The notes beneath the pieces were generated by a model. The model made no database searches and was not told the origin of the DNA. It saw only the letters and a list, made by a program, of their open reading frames with translations. From assembly GCA_013298595.1 (NCBI GenBank), contig JAAFIG010000003.1:124001-188000 (forward strand): DNA of 64,000 nucleotides. Direction: 5' to 3'. This stretch comes from Deinococcales bacterium. GTDB lineage: Bacteria > Deinococcota > Deinococci > Deinococcales > JAAFIG01. Positions 53,504 through 62,851 of the stretch are shown here, piece after piece. Each line of letters starts with the position of its first letter. The stretch's first letter is position 1. A program made the translations under genes and the position numbers.

Positions 53504-54703
53504 ATGTTGCAAACCTGTCCCATCGAGCATCATCCACGCAAAACCCAAACAGCAACACTGCCAACTGCACCAAGTATCGAACAAGATAGTAACGGCGTTT
53601 GGCAAATTCGTTCGTTTATGCTTTGCCGACAAATTCTTCGTAGCGACAACACCCGCCAAGCAGGATTTAATGCCGAACGAGTTGGTGGTGCACTAACCAA
53701 AATGCGTCAACCAATTTTGTATCTCGAGGGAGAATTACACCATCAACTCCGCAGCCAAACCGCGAAGTTTTTTACACCCAGCACCACCAACACCAAGCAC
53801 CGTGGCATCATGGAATCGTTAAGCAACGAATTGATTGCCCGACTCGAGAAAAAAGGTTCTGCCGACCTCAGCCAATTATCACTCGAGTTAGCCGTTGGTG
53901 TGGCAGCCCATGTGATTGGATTAACCAAAAGTTCACGCCGAGGCTTAGCCGTTCGTATTGGCGCACTTGCCCTTAACCCAAATACAACTGCTCAATGGAA
54001 ACGCCGTTTGATGCCTTTTCAAGGGGCATTCAATGTTCTCCATTTCTTCTACCGCGATGTCAAACCCGCCATGCTCGATCGGCAAAAAAAACCACAAGAT
54101 GATCTGATCAGCCATATTCTTGGCTTAGGCTACAAACCCTTTGAAGTGCTTGGCGAATGCGTGACATACGGCGCAGCAGGCATGCTCACCACCCGAGAAT
54201 TTATCAGTGTTTGCGCTTGGCATTTACTCGAGCGTCCAGCTTTACGTGCTCGTTATTTAATTGCTGGCGAACCAGAAAGACACGCCATACTCTCGGAAAT
54301 TTTGCGTTTAGAACCAGTCATTGGCACAATCAAACGCCGTACCACTGCCACGTTACAACTCGAGGAAAATGGGCAAAGCACCAGTATTCCAGCAGGAGCC
54401 TTATTGCATTTACACACTTATGCTGCTAATGCCGATAGTGTCACAGTTGGCGAAAACGCCCATGAACTCTGCCCGCAGCGCCCATTACCAAAAAGTGTGC
54501 AAGAACCCGTACTCAGCTTTGGTGATGGGCATCATCGTTGCCCAGGTTCGTTTCTTGCCATAGCCGAAACCGATGTGTTCTTACAACGTCTACTGGCACT
54601 ACCAATCAAACTCGAGAACAAACCCAGCATCACCTTTAATCCAACACTCGATGGTTACGAAATTCGCAATGTCAACCTACGGCTCGAGGCAAGAAACGCT
54701 TAG
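53504..54703 (+). CDS. Cytochrome P450
   Basis: 399 residues from ATG at 53504, with AAGGAG 5 nt upstream. The K-helix ExxR appears in LSEILRLEPVIG, the I-helix threonine in YGAAGMLTTREFI, and the heme cysteine in FGDGHHRCPGSFLA (about 350). It is a soluble bacterial P450 that needs a ferredoxin or flavodoxin donor encoded elsewhere. The TetR divergence suggests induction by the substrate or product. Confidence 0.92.
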   Translation: MLQTCPIEHHPRKTQTATLPTAPSIEQDSNGVWQIRSFMLCRQILRSDNTRQAGFNAERVGGALTKMRQPILYLEGELHHQLRSQTAKFFTPSTTNTKHRGIMESLSNELIARLEKKGSADLSQLSLELAVGVAAHVIGLTKSSRRGLAVRIGALALNPNTTAQWKRRLMPFQGAFNVLHFFYRDVKPAMLDRQKKPQDDLISHILGLGYKPFEVLGECVTYGAAGMLTTREFISVCAWHLLERPALRARYLIAGEPERHAILSEILRLEPVIGTIKRRTTATLQLEENGQSTSIPAGALLHLHTYAANADSVTVGENAHELCPQRPLPKSVQEPVLSFGDGHHRCPGSFLAIAETDVFLQRLLALPIKLENKPSITFNPTLDGYEIRNVNLRLEARNA

Positions 54704-54951
54704 CCAGTTACAACCAAACCGATTGCTCTTGCAGTTTGGAATGCCGATAGGATGGCTCGAGAACAATAGACCTCAGACAAAAGTTGCCAAATTCAATTTC
54801 AGCACAAGAGGGGATTTCTTGACCATATATGTACACCTGACGGGCATAGTCGCAAGCCCCTCTCTTATGAAAAACATTATTTGGTAGGGGCTGGTCGCCC
54901 TGCCCCAAAACTGAATAAAATGACTTTGGCTCGAGGTTTAATTGCAATAAA
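54704..54951. other. Gene-poor region with dispersed repeat fragments
   Basis: Between the P450 stop and the terminator I see no convincing gene. AGAGGGG (about 54808) and CCCCTCT (about 54857) could pair across 45 nt. GTAGGGGCTGGTCGCCC at 54884-54900 is a degenerate relative of the GGGCG...CGCCCCTACG palindromes, in reverse orientation. Confidence 0.5.
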
Positions 54952-54983
54952 AAATCGGACGAAGTGCTTACCTCGTCCGATTT
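54952..54983 (-). terminator. Terminator of the lipoprotein gene
   Basis: AAATCGGACGA/TCGTCCGATTT with a 10-nt loop is followed on the minus strand by TTTTATTGCAATT, about 47 nt past the stop. Confidence 0.85.
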
Positions 54984-55029
54984 GAAGCTTGTGCAGAAAT
55001 TATTGTCTAAATCACCTCATTTGCAACAA

Positions 55030-56343
55030 TTATGGAATTTGGCAATTCGGGCAAGGTCTTGGGTTAGGACGTGGAGTTGGGGTAGGAGCTGGGGCTGGTG
55101 GCGTTGTTGCATTTGGATTATTGCTGGCAACCAGCACTCGCAATACTTGTACATCCACTAAATTAACGCTTCCTAAGTTCTTACCAAAGATTTTAGCGCG
55201 TCCCCCCAAACCAATATTCAAACCTGCGTGCAAGGTGTAATCCACGTTACTTGTACCAACCGTTGCGTTAAAATCTAAGTATGGTTTGGCGTAAATAAAC
55301 AGTGTCACCAGACCACCATAAAATTTTAAGCCAGCTTCGGCATTGATGGAAAAATTGAAATTAAGTGCTGCACTTGCCGAAATACTATCTTGCCCTGTGA
55401 CATTAAACGTTGCTTCGTTCAAAATATTTGTGCCAACACCTTTTTTCCAATGAGCACCAATCCGACCAGTGAAACTCTGGCTGACGTTATACCCCGCCGA
55501 GAGTGTGATCGTACCTTTGGCTTTGAGTTTGACGTTGTAATACGGTGTAATCACCACGGGTATTGGACCAACCCAAACAACTCGAGTTCTGAATTTCATT
55601 TGAGCAATGGTTTGGTCTTTGTCTATGAAACTAAATTGGCATGTACCGCCAATTCGCAAATTCACATTTTGCGTTCCTTCGATACCAGTTTTAATTTCTT
55701 TGACCGAGAAAAACCCAAATTTGACTTTTAAGAAGGCTTTCAGATTGGCTTTAATCGCGCCGCTACCAACAATTTTGTTACCACTAACACCTTGGCACAA
55801 ATCCACATTTGGCAATGGCACATCTATATCACCAATATTGGTGGTGACTTGTGGTCGCAATTGACGAAGTTGTTGCCCAGTTAACTGCTGACCATTTGCA
55901 TAGGTCACCGAAACAATATCTTCTTGATTCAGATTCATGGCTTGGTCGGTATCAGCTACTTCGATGGCTTCGTCTAGCTCGGCTTCTTCTGTGCTGATAT
56001 GCACTTCCGAACCATAATCTTGCACACTGATAACCTTGCGTAAAAAACCTTCTGGTGTTACTTGGTTCGGCGGCGCAGAAACAATATCACCTGGTTGTAA
56101 CCCTCGAGCATAAGCGCTGCTACCAACAAAGGAAATCGTCTCGAGTTCAGCTGTTGCCCATAGTAATTCTGGAACGTACTGAGTGGCATCAGTAAATGCC
56201 TGAGTACTGAGTCCAGTTGGTGCTGCTCCTAATACTTTTGTGCGTTCGTTGAGTACAACTCCACTTTGTGTTTGAGGAATGGGTTGTGTTCCACACGATG
56301 CCAATGTCACTAAAGCAATTAATCCGATCAATACTTTTTTCAT
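55030..56343 (-). CDS. Large lipoprotein with repeated beta strands and Pro-rich C-terminus
   Basis: 437 residues. MKKVLIGLIALVTLASCGTQ carries a lipobox (LASC, cysteine 17). The middle is dominated by alternating beta strands (VNLRIGGTCQFSF, IYAKPYLDFNATVG) and could be a surface beta domain. The C-terminus is a proline-rich run ending CPNCQIP, reminiscent of the two-cysteine ending of the secreted peptide at 28080. AAAGGA lies 7 nt before ATG. No family is recognised. Confidence 0.75.
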   Translation of the reverse strand: MKKVLIGLIALVTLASCGTQPIPQTQSGVVLNERTKVLGAAPTGLSTQAFTDATQYVPELLWATAELETISFVGSSAYARGLQPGDIVSAPPNQVTPEGFLRKVISVQDYGSEVHISTEEAELDEAIEVADTDQAMNLNQEDIVSVTYANGQQLTGQQLRQLRPQVTTNIGDIDVPLPNVDLCQGVSGNKIVGSGAIKANLKAFLKVKFGFFSVKEIKTGIEGTQNVNLRIGGTCQFSFIDKDQTIAQMKFRTRVVWVGPIPVVITPYYNVKLKAKGTITLSAGYNVSQSFTGRIGAHWKKGVGTNILNEATFNVTGQDSISASAALNFNFSINAEAGLKFYGGLVTLFIYAKPYLDFNATVGTSNVDYTLHAGLNIGLGGRAKIFGKNLGSVNLVDVQVLRVLVASNNPNATTPPAPAPTPTPRPNPRPCPNCQIP

Positions 56344-56502
56344 GATTCGTCCTTTGAATGAACGCTAGGCTCATTCTGCTTAGAATTGGAATTTTTGGCT
56401 CGAGCTTTGAGAAGTTTTTCAGCGCTTATTGGTAGATACGTAAAGGTTTTAGCTTTTGGATGTTTATGCAGTAACTGCAAACTTCTAAAGTGACCGAAGT
56501 AC

Positions 56503-56540
56503 AAAATAGCTCGAGTATTAATTAACACTCGAGCTATTTT
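56503..56540 (-). terminator. purH terminator with CTCGAG in the stem
   Basis: AAAATAGCTCGAGT/ACTCGAGCTATTTT (14-bp arms) with loop TATTAATTAA lies 17 nt after the purH stop, with an A-run before and T-run after. Confidence 0.85.
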
Positions 56541-56556
56541 TACTATCAGCAGCGCT

Positions 56557-58059
56557 TTAGTGCTTAAAGTGTCTCGAGCCAGTAAAAATCATGCTGATGC
56601 CAAGCTCATCGCAGGCAGCAATCACTTCAGCATCGCGTTTAGCACCACCTGGTTGCAAGATTGCCATCACACCAACACTGGCAGCTAAGCGCACCACATC
56701 ATCGAAAGGAAAAAATGCTTCAGATGCCAACACCGATCCTTTGGCTTTTTCTCCTGCATTACCAATGGCACGTTCAGCAGCCCAAATTCTACTGACCGCT
56801 CCTGCCCCCAAACCAACAGTAACCGCATTTTTGACCAGCACCACATTATTACTACGAGCATGTTTGGTGATCGCAAACGCAAACTCGAGGTCTTGCCATT
56901 CTTGTGGGGTTGGTTGGCGTTTGGTTACCACTTCTGGGCAAAGATCAGACCACACTCGAGTATCGCGGTTTTGTACCAGAAAACCACCACTGATGGCTTT
57001 GTACTCGAGATTCGAGTATGCACTGTTACCTGCTTTGAGAACGCGCAAATCTGGTTTCTTTGCTGCAAACCACTCAAGTGCATCTGCACTGATTTCAGGG
57101 GCGATGAGAACCTCGAGGAACGTGCCTTTGGTACTGGTAGCAACTTCAAGTGTTACTGGGCGGTTCAAAGCGACCACACCACCGAAAACCGATAGCATAT
57201 CGGCATCTCGAGCACGTTCCCATGCCAGTTGAGCGGTATCTGCCAACGCGACACCACACGGGTTAGCATGTTTGACTGCCACACAAGCAGGACTCGAGAA
57301 TTCAGAAACCAATAACCACGCTGCGTCGACATCGGCGTAATTGTTAAAGCCCATCTCTTTACCCGATAACACTTGAGCATCGAGCACCGCGCCTTGTTCT
57401 GCTCCAAAACGGTACAGAGCCGCTTGCTGATGCGGATTCTCGCCATAACGCAAAGATTTAATACGGCTTAACTCGAGTGGTTGCTGAACATTAAACGATT
57501 CACTCGAGAGATACCCACTGATGGCTGCATCGTAACTGCTGGTATGAGCAAAAGCTTTACGTGCTAAACCTTGCCTAAATTCAAGACTAGCGGTTTTGAT
57601 ATGCTCGAGCACACCAGCATAATCGGCTGGGTCAACCACAATCAGCACATTGGCAAAATTCTTGGCACTGGCTCGAATCATCGCAGGACCACCAATGTCA
57701 ATATTTTCGATGGCATCATCAAAAGTCACATTGGCTTTAGCAATGGTTTCCCGAAATGGATATAAATTGACACACACCAAATCAAAGCGTTCAATTCCCA
57801 TCGTCTCGAGTGTGGCGTTATGCTCTGGCGTATTCTTAGCCAAAATGCCTGCATGGATTTTAGGATGCAAGGTCTTTACTCGTCCCTCGAGAATTTCAGG
57901 GAAACCTGTCACATCCGAAATATAGGTCACAGCTAAACCTGCATCCTTTAGGGTTTGGAACGTACCACCTGTCGAAACAAGACTAAAACCCTGCCCAATC
58001 AAACCAGACGCAAATTCAACCAAACCGCTTTTATCACTGACACTCAGTAAGGCTCTCAT
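56557..58059 (-). CDS. purH: Bifunctional AICAR formyltransferase/IMP cyclohydrolase
   Basis: 500 residues from ATG at 58059 (a TTG at 58077 lies within the Shine-Dalgarno and is rejected). GAGGAG is 10 nt upstream. The N-terminal IMP cyclohydrolase/MGS domain starts ALLSVSDKSGLVEFA with STGGTF, and the C-terminal AICAR transformylase includes LRYGENPHQQAALYR and KHANPCGVA. It completes purine synthesis to IMP. A ZTP riboswitch in its leader links expression to ZMP/ZTP, the substrate that accumulates when 10-formyl-THF is short. Confidence 0.96.
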   Translation of the reverse strand: MRALLSVSDKSGLVEFASGLIGQGFSLVSTGGTFQTLKDAGLAVTYISDVTGFPEILEGRVKTLHPKIHAGILAKNTPEHNATLETMGIERFDLVCVNLYPFRETIAKANVTFDDAIENIDIGGPAMIRASAKNFANVLIVVDPADYAGVLEHIKTASLEFRQGLARKAFAHTSSYDAAISGYLSSESFNVQQPLELSRIKSLRYGENPHQQAALYRFGAEQGAVLDAQVLSGKEMGFNNYADVDAAWLLVSEFSSPACVAVKHANPCGVALADTAQLAWERARDADMLSVFGGVVALNRPVTLEVATSTKGTFLEVLIAPEISADALEWFAAKKPDLRVLKAGNSAYSNLEYKAISGGFLVQNRDTRVWSDLCPEVVTKRQPTPQEWQDLEFAFAITKHARSNNVVLVKNAVTVGLGAGAVSRIWAAERAIGNAGEKAKGSVLASEAFFPFDDVVRLAASVGVMAILQPGGAKRDAEVIAACDELGISMIFTGSRHFKH

Positions 58060-58104
58060 TAGCAAATCACTCCTCAAGAACCAGCCGAACCAAACAGCTA
58101 ATCC

Positions 58105-58182
58105 GATAGCGACCCAGGCGAGCGATCTATTGAGCGTTGCAGCTTCCCCACGGGCTTTCCGTGTGAATTCGCCAGTTACTAC
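58105..58182 (-). ncRNA. ZTP (pfl) riboswitch controlling purH
   Basis: Minus strand: AACTGGCG (near 58177), a CACGG/CCGTG hairpin followed by GGGGAAGC (58142-58163), and CGCCTGGGTCGC (58109-58120) match the two conserved halves of the ZTP aptamer. Downstream there is no U-run before the GAGGAG of purH, so translational control is more likely. The aptamer lies 46 nt upstream of the purH start codon. Confidence 0.88.
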
Positions 58183-58314
58183 AACTTAGCTAGTCTACTC
58201 GAGACTCAGCAGTACGCTTGACCCACAACTCAAAAATTTCCTCACCTTTTCCCTGCGTCCTTTATCTTTTCTCCCACATCCAATCCACCCACTCGCCACG
58301 TACACCCCAGTGAA

Positions 58315-58926
58315 ATGAAAAACTTAAATCGTCGGAACTTCGTTAAAATCCTTGCCGCTGCCATTCCAGCCAGTGCCGCCCTCGAGTTAGGTCAGTACGC
58401 TGTTGCCCAAAGTGCAGGTGGTGACCTCGAGATTCTTAATTTGGCATTAACCGCCGAGTACCTTGCCACCGATATTTACTACAAAGTCACACTTTGCGGT
58501 TTTGATGGCATTGTCAAAGAGTACATAGATGCTGCTCGAGACCAAGAAAACGAACATGTTGGCGCTTTACAAAGCACCATTCGCGCTTTGGGTGGCACAG
58601 TGCCAAAACGCCCAGATTTTGTCTACCCAGTCACTTTTGACACCAAAAATCAGTTACCTGTGTTACGTGTTATGAATGCACTCGAGGATGCTTTTGTTGG
58701 TGCCTACCTTGGCGCTTTGCCACTAATTCAAAATAAGGATATTTTGGCTGCCGCTGGTGCAATTATGGGCAACGAAGCCACACACCGCTGCCTGATTCGT
58801 CAATCACGAATCAACCTTGGCGATACCACCGTCACAGGTTTACAAGTCGGCAACGACCGTGCCTACGAAAAAGCCATCACCCCAGCCCAAGCCTTAACGG
58901 CTGTTGGCGGCTTTATTAAAAAGTAA
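58315..58926 (+). CDS. Tat-exported ferritin-like domain protein
   Basis: 203 residues. MKNLNRRNFVKILAAA has a twin-arginine motif and hydrophobic stretch. The mature part has ferritin-like helices with EYLATDIYYKV (about 50) and DQENEHVGALQSTIRALGG carrying E..H ligands, then a second pair (LEDAFVGAYLGALP, MGNEATHRCLIRQ). Proteins of this DUF4439/ferritin-like type bind metals and may protect against oxidative stress or desiccation. A terminator follows at 58947. Confidence 0.82.
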   Translation: MKNLNRRNFVKILAAAIPASAALELGQYAVAQSAGGDLEILNLALTAEYLATDIYYKVTLCGFDGIVKEYIDAARDQENEHVGALQSTIRALGGTVPKRPDFVYPVTFDTKNQLPVLRVMNALEDAFVGAYLGALPLIQNKDILAAAGAIMGNEATHRCLIRQSRINLGDTTVTGLQVGNDRAYEKAITPAQALTAVGGFIKK

Positions 58927-58946
58927 ATTTTAAGAAATTCTCAGTG

Positions 58947-58973
58947 AGGGCGATGAAATACATCGCCCTTTTT
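58947..58973 (+). terminator. Terminator of the ferritin-like gene
   Basis: AGGGCGATG-AAATA-CATCGCCCT is followed by TTTT. Confidence 0.92.
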
Positions 58974-59008
58974 GCCCATGCACTCGAGGCAAACTAAACA
59001 CTGATTTA

Positions 59009-60154
59009 TTATGCTGTACTTGCCAAGAGATAATTACCTTCGGTCACTTCAACCCGATTACGACCCAATTGTTTAGCTTGGTATAACCCTGAATCTGCCC
59101 GATGCAAAATCTCATCTATACTCGAGTCTGATGCTTGAGTAATGGTTAAACCCATACTGACTGTGACGCGTAATACTTGTGAACCAGCTTGAATATTCAT
59201 ATTCTGACAAGCTACTCGGATTCGTTCAGCCACTTCTTTTGCGGTTCCTAGTGATGCTTTAGGCAACAACAAAGCAAATTCCTCGCCACCTAAACGCCCA
59301 AAAATGTCCTCTGTACGAATTTGCGAAACCACCAAATTTGCAAATTCTTGCAGAACAAGGTCTCCTGTCGCATGACCATGTGTGTCATTGATTTGCTTAA
59401 AAAAATCAATATCTAAGTACAACAAAGCAAACGGTTCAACAGACTTTAATTGATCATTGGCTAACTCAAGAAAACGTCTGCGATTGATAATATTGGTTAA
59501 TGGATCCACATTGGCAAGCCGTTCAATCTCAGCTCGAGCCAGTTGCGCTTCGTGTTGGGCTTTGAATTGGTTGCGTCGAAACGTATGTAACCGAATTGAA
59601 AGAATATATCCAAGCACATTCGCCAGCAGAATTGTAATGATTGTACTACGAACCTCACTTGGATTCTTTGCAATACGAAAAAAAAGCGCTAAGAAAATTT
59701 CACCAAAAGTAAAAAGTAAGGCTGGTGCAATCCGCCAAACAAGCGGATTAGGAAAAACCAGATACGAAACAATCACCAGCAATACCGATATCGAAGGATT
59801 ATAAAAAACACCTGTTGAACGAGCAAAACTAACCGCTAATGACAAAAAGTAAACACCTGCTGCCCAAATTAGCAAATATGTATCTAAAATCCGAAAAGAT
59901 TGCACCTGAAGTAAAAACCGATTCAACCAAAATGCCCAAGTAGTCACTATCACCCGTAACGAAAACAATAACAAAAGTATCCACGACCAGCCGTACAATT
60001 GAACATCTACAAAAGCAAATAACCAAATAGCAACAACATACACAGGTAAAGCCGAACGCATCTGATTTGCATCGTTACGCAAAAAAGACTGACGGTATGC
60101 TTCCTCGAGTTTTCCTAGATCAGGTTCAGCTTTAGCTAAGAAACCAAAAATCAT
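59009..60154 (-). CDS. Membrane-bound diguanylate cyclase
   Basis: 381 residues. About six membrane helices occupy residues 38-195, then a short coiled linker (QHEAQLARAEIERLAN) and a GGDEF domain with DPLTNIINRRRF, LDIDFFKQINDTHGHATGD and active-site GGEEF (about 305). RTED five residues upstream is an intact I-site. It makes c-di-GMP at the inner membrane in response to an unknown cue. It is the second GGDEF protein in the window. Confidence 0.9.
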   Translation of the reverse strand: MIFGFLAKAEPDLGKLEEAYRQSFLRNDANQMRSALPVYVVAIWLFAFVDVQLYGWSWILLLLFSLRVIVTTWAFWLNRFLLQVQSFRILDTYLLIWAAGVYFLSLAVSFARSTGVFYNPSISVLLVIVSYLVFPNPLVWRIAPALLFTFGEIFLALFFRIAKNPSEVRSTIITILLANVLGYILSIRLHTFRRNQFKAQHEAQLARAEIERLANVDPLTNIINRRRFLELANDQLKSVEPFALLYLDIDFFKQINDTHGHATGDLVLQEFANLVVSQIRTEDIFGRLGGEEFALLLPKASLGTAKEVAERIRVACQNMNIQAGSQVLRVTVSMGLTITQASDSSIDEILHRADSGLYQAKQLGRNRVEVTEGNYLLASTA

Positions 60155-60282
60155 ACTGAAACTCTGACACCCAAAGAAAAGAAAGTCAATAAAGCAAGGT
60201 TTTATAGCAATTTAACAGCTTGGTTTGTACAACAGATCGATTGTGTGGAGACCAAAACCAAATTCAAAGAACTATTTAGCTA

Positions 60283-60311
60283 TTGACTCTGCGCTAAGCT
60301 CGTGATACATT
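60283..60311 (+). promoter_or_regulatory. Sigma70 promoter of tRNA-fMet
   Basis: TTGACT (60283-60288), 17 nt, TACATT (60306-60311), placing the start about 25 nt before the tRNA. Confidence 0.75.
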
Positions 60312-60342
60312 CTACAGCCGCGCCGCAAAGCGCGAAAACCAC

Positions 60343-60419
<77 letters not shown>

Positions 60420-60425
60420 ATAATA

Positions 60426-60450
60426 ATCCCGCCGCATGGCGGGATTTTTT
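60426..60450 (+). terminator. Terminator of tRNA-fMet
   Basis: ATCCCGCC-GCAT-GGCGGGAT followed by a T-run; it may also serve the convergent Rieske gene. Confidence 0.92.
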
Positions 60451-60451
60451 G

Positions 60452-61534
60452 TTATTTAAGGGCACCCGATAACAACCGATGAAAATGATGCACACAAGCT
60501 TCACGTGCCACACTGAACCGTCCTTTATCGTAAAACCTCGAGCGAACCCCACGTTGCACAGCTTCAACTACCACTTCGTCTTCACGTTCGACTCGGTCTA
60601 AACCAGCTCCAGCGCCTGACTCGAGCAAATCGGCTTGCCAAACATAAGGAATAAAACTGACTTTGCAACGATCATACCCGAGTGGTCGAACAACATTGAT
60701 GCTCAAACCCCAAGGGTAAAAATTCAGCATCATATTGGGGAACACCCAGTAGTAATAGGCTGCGATATTCTGCCCATAATCTGGGCTATTATGTGGTAAA
60801 TCAAAAACTGTTTCGCCACTGCTAGCAACCCCCAATTGCAAATTGCACCAATCGTATTGCTCGGTGGTGTAACTCCCGTAATCTATGGCAGCATTTAAGC
60901 TGGCATGAATATACGGGATATGAAAACCCTCGAGGTAATTATCGCAATACAGTGCCCAATTTGCCCGAACAATATAATCTCGTGCTCGAGTGGCATCAAA
61001 ATAAAATTCGCGCAACGGCAACCAACCAAGCCGAGCTTTGATTGGCGCAAGCATTGCCTGAAGAGGCACACTTGGATGCAAGTTAACAAAAGCCAGTTTA
61101 TCCCATGTTTCAAAAGCAATTTTTGGCAAGTTATCCTGTGCTGTCGGGAAATTCTGCACCGCTTCAAATTCGGGCATACTCTGAAAACAACCATCTAAAC
61201 CAAAACGCCGCCCATGATAGCGACAACGCAAAAATCGTTCGACACCGCCAGCCTCGGCAACCAACATACCTCGGTGCGTACAAACATTTGATAACGCATG
61301 TAGTGAATCCTGAAAATCCCTTGTCAGCAAAATCGGTTCATCCAAGCAACCCTCGAGCACTGTAATAGGCTTGACACTACCTGGGGCTTTCAGGTCGTCA
61401 GTATCGCCAACAAACTGCCAAGACCGCGCAAAAATTTTTTCTTTTGCCAACTCGAACATACTCACGTCTTTATAAAACGAACTGGGCAAGGTTGCAGCTT
61501 GGGCAATATCTTCGTGAACCTCGAGTGATGTCAT
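60452..61534 (-). CDS. Rieske-type ring-hydroxylating oxygenase, alpha subunit
   Basis: 360 residues. The Rieske [2Fe-2S] ligands are in NVCTHRG (about 88-92) and RCRYHGRRFGLDG (about 106-110). The mononuclear iron site is DNYLEGFHIPYIHASL (about 198-213). It hydroxylates or demethylates an aromatic or quaternary amine substrate, needing a reductase encoded elsewhere. TACAAT lies 5 nt before ATG, so it is leaderless. No beta subunit is adjacent, as in the KshA/choline-type single-subunit group. Confidence 0.88.
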   Translation of the reverse strand: MTSLEVHEDIAQAATLPSSFYKDVSMFELAKEKIFARSWQFVGDTDDLKAPGSVKPITVLEGCLDEPILLTRDFQDSLHALSNVCTHRGMLVAEAGGVERFLRCRYHGRRFGLDGCFQSMPEFEAVQNFPTAQDNLPKIAFETWDKLAFVNLHPSVPLQAMLAPIKARLGWLPLREFYFDATRARDYIVRANWALYCDNYLEGFHIPYIHASLNAAIDYGSYTTEQYDWCNLQLGVASSGETVFDLPHNSPDYGQNIAAYYYWVFPNMMLNFYPWGLSINVVRPLGYDRCKVSFIPYVWQADLLESGAGAGLDRVEREDEVVVEAVQRGVRSRFYDKGRFSVAREACVHHFHRLLSGALK

Positions 61535-61606
61535 ACTTTATTGTACCGTTTCATTTTGGGGTAAACCAAACAAAAAGGACAATCCCTACAAATTTCATTG
61601 CATTCG

Positions 61607-62758
61607 TTATGGTTTTAATTTGTGGCGAATGACTGGACCACCTGTGATTGAACCAACATACAAGTACCCGTCATGCATCACTGCACTCGAGATGGTGTTC
61701 AGTTTGGCAGGTGGATTGCCATACAACCCAAGATATTGTCCTTGGAGGTTCATTTTGACCACAAACCCACGGCTGCGCTGCCTTTCGTCTCGAGATGGGG
61801 CTGTATTGAACAGCGTTGCTGGCAGTTTAGCAATTTGTGTCCTAAGCCAAGGTAGATTTGACAAACCATCCACCAATAGATTGCGCGGTTGAGTGATAGC
61901 AGCCCACAGCACACCATCCTGATCTAAAAAAATGTTGTGCACAAAGCCGGGTAGGTTATCGGCAAAAACATCTTCAGTACCAGCTTTCGCGCCCGTCAGC
62001 CAATAGCGTTTAATGGTGTAACGAAATTGGTCAGAGACCAAGACATAGGATTCGTCAGGAGCAAGCACAACACCATTACCAAAAGATAAATCTGGAATTA
62101 AGACTCGAGTGGTTTTGGTTTTGGGGTTGTACTCAAGCAAACGCCCAAAACCCCTGCCTGACAGCACATCGAGTACCACCCGTGAACTCGAGAAATCACC
62201 TTTTGTGCCTTGGGTAAAAAATATCCTGCCATCACTGTGGATGGTTTGTCCGTCGGCATACTCAAAGGGGCTGCCATCAATTATTGTGCCATCTGCAACC
62301 AAGGTGGTGATGGTTTTGTCAGGTGCAATTTTCAGCAAACCTTGCTCCCAACTCGAGACAAACAGGTTACCAGCACGGTCAAAACGCAAATCGAGAGGAC
62401 CACCACCGGGTAGCTTGACCCATTCCTCGATGCGATATGTACCATCTGGTAGAAACGTCACCCGTTTAATCTGTGGGTTGATGTCGTCTTTACCGACAGC
62501 ACTACCATTTGCTACGTCTCGAGATCCAACGTACATCCTGCCGATAGCATCAAATGCCACATCTTCTGGATTGTTGATGCTTCCTTCACCAATCAATTCG
62601 ACATCGCGCAAGGCATCGTTAGGAGTTAATACACCATCGAGTGGCACGGATTGCCCAATGCGCCGCTCGATTGGGTCAATTGGGGAGGGCAAAAGCAAAA
62701 ACACCACAACCGCAACCAAGACCAAAACGGCAACCCCAAGCGAAATCTTTTTCAACAT
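61607..62758 (-). CDS. SMP-30/strictosidine-synthase-like beta-propeller protein
   Basis: 383 residues from ATG at 62758; longer in-frame extensions would cross the lysR promoter region. One N-terminal membrane helix (SLGVAVLVLVAVVVFLLL) anchors a six-bladed propeller with NPEDVAFDAIGRMYVGSRD, LDLRFDRAGNLFVSS, GNGVVLAPDESYVLVSD and GFVHNIFLDQDGVLWAA. The closest relatives are the APMAP/strictosidine-synthase group, calcium-dependent lactonase or esterase candidates. It diverges from lysR and is its likely target. Confidence 0.85.
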   Translation of the reverse strand: MLKKISLGVAVLVLVAVVVFLLLPSPIDPIERRIGQSVPLDGVLTPNDALRDVELIGEGSINNPEDVAFDAIGRMYVGSRDVANGSAVGKDDINPQIKRVTFLPDGTYRIEEWVKLPGGGPLDLRFDRAGNLFVSSWEQGLLKIAPDKTITTLVADGTIIDGSPFEYADGQTIHSDGRIFFTQGTKGDFSSSRVVLDVLSGRGFGRLLEYNPKTKTTRVLIPDLSFGNGVVLAPDESYVLVSDQFRYTIKRYWLTGAKAGTEDVFADNLPGFVHNIFLDQDGVLWAAITQPRNLLVDGLSNLPWLRTQIAKLPATLFNTAPSRDERQRSRGFVVKMNLQGQYLGLYGNPPAKLNTISSAVMHDGYLYVGSITGGPVIRHKLKP

Positions 62759-62800
62759 AGCTCGAGTCTGTCGCAAATCGTGTGCTAAGTCCAACAGGAT

Positions 62801-62811
62801 TTGCACTGCAA
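62801..62811. promoter_or_regulatory. Possible LysR binding site
   Basis: TTGCA-C-TGCAA is a perfect small palindrome in the 93-nt divergent space between the propeller gene and lysR, of the T-N11-A type. The match is short. Confidence 0.4.
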
Positions 62812-62851
62812 TTAACAGTTTTTGCCTGTAAATAGGATTAAGCTGCTGGCT

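Noticed and set aside
54708-54947. 79-codon minus-strand frame after the P450 gene
   Set aside because: It crosses the repeat-rich region, lacks a Shine-Dalgarno or -10, and shows no family resemblance.
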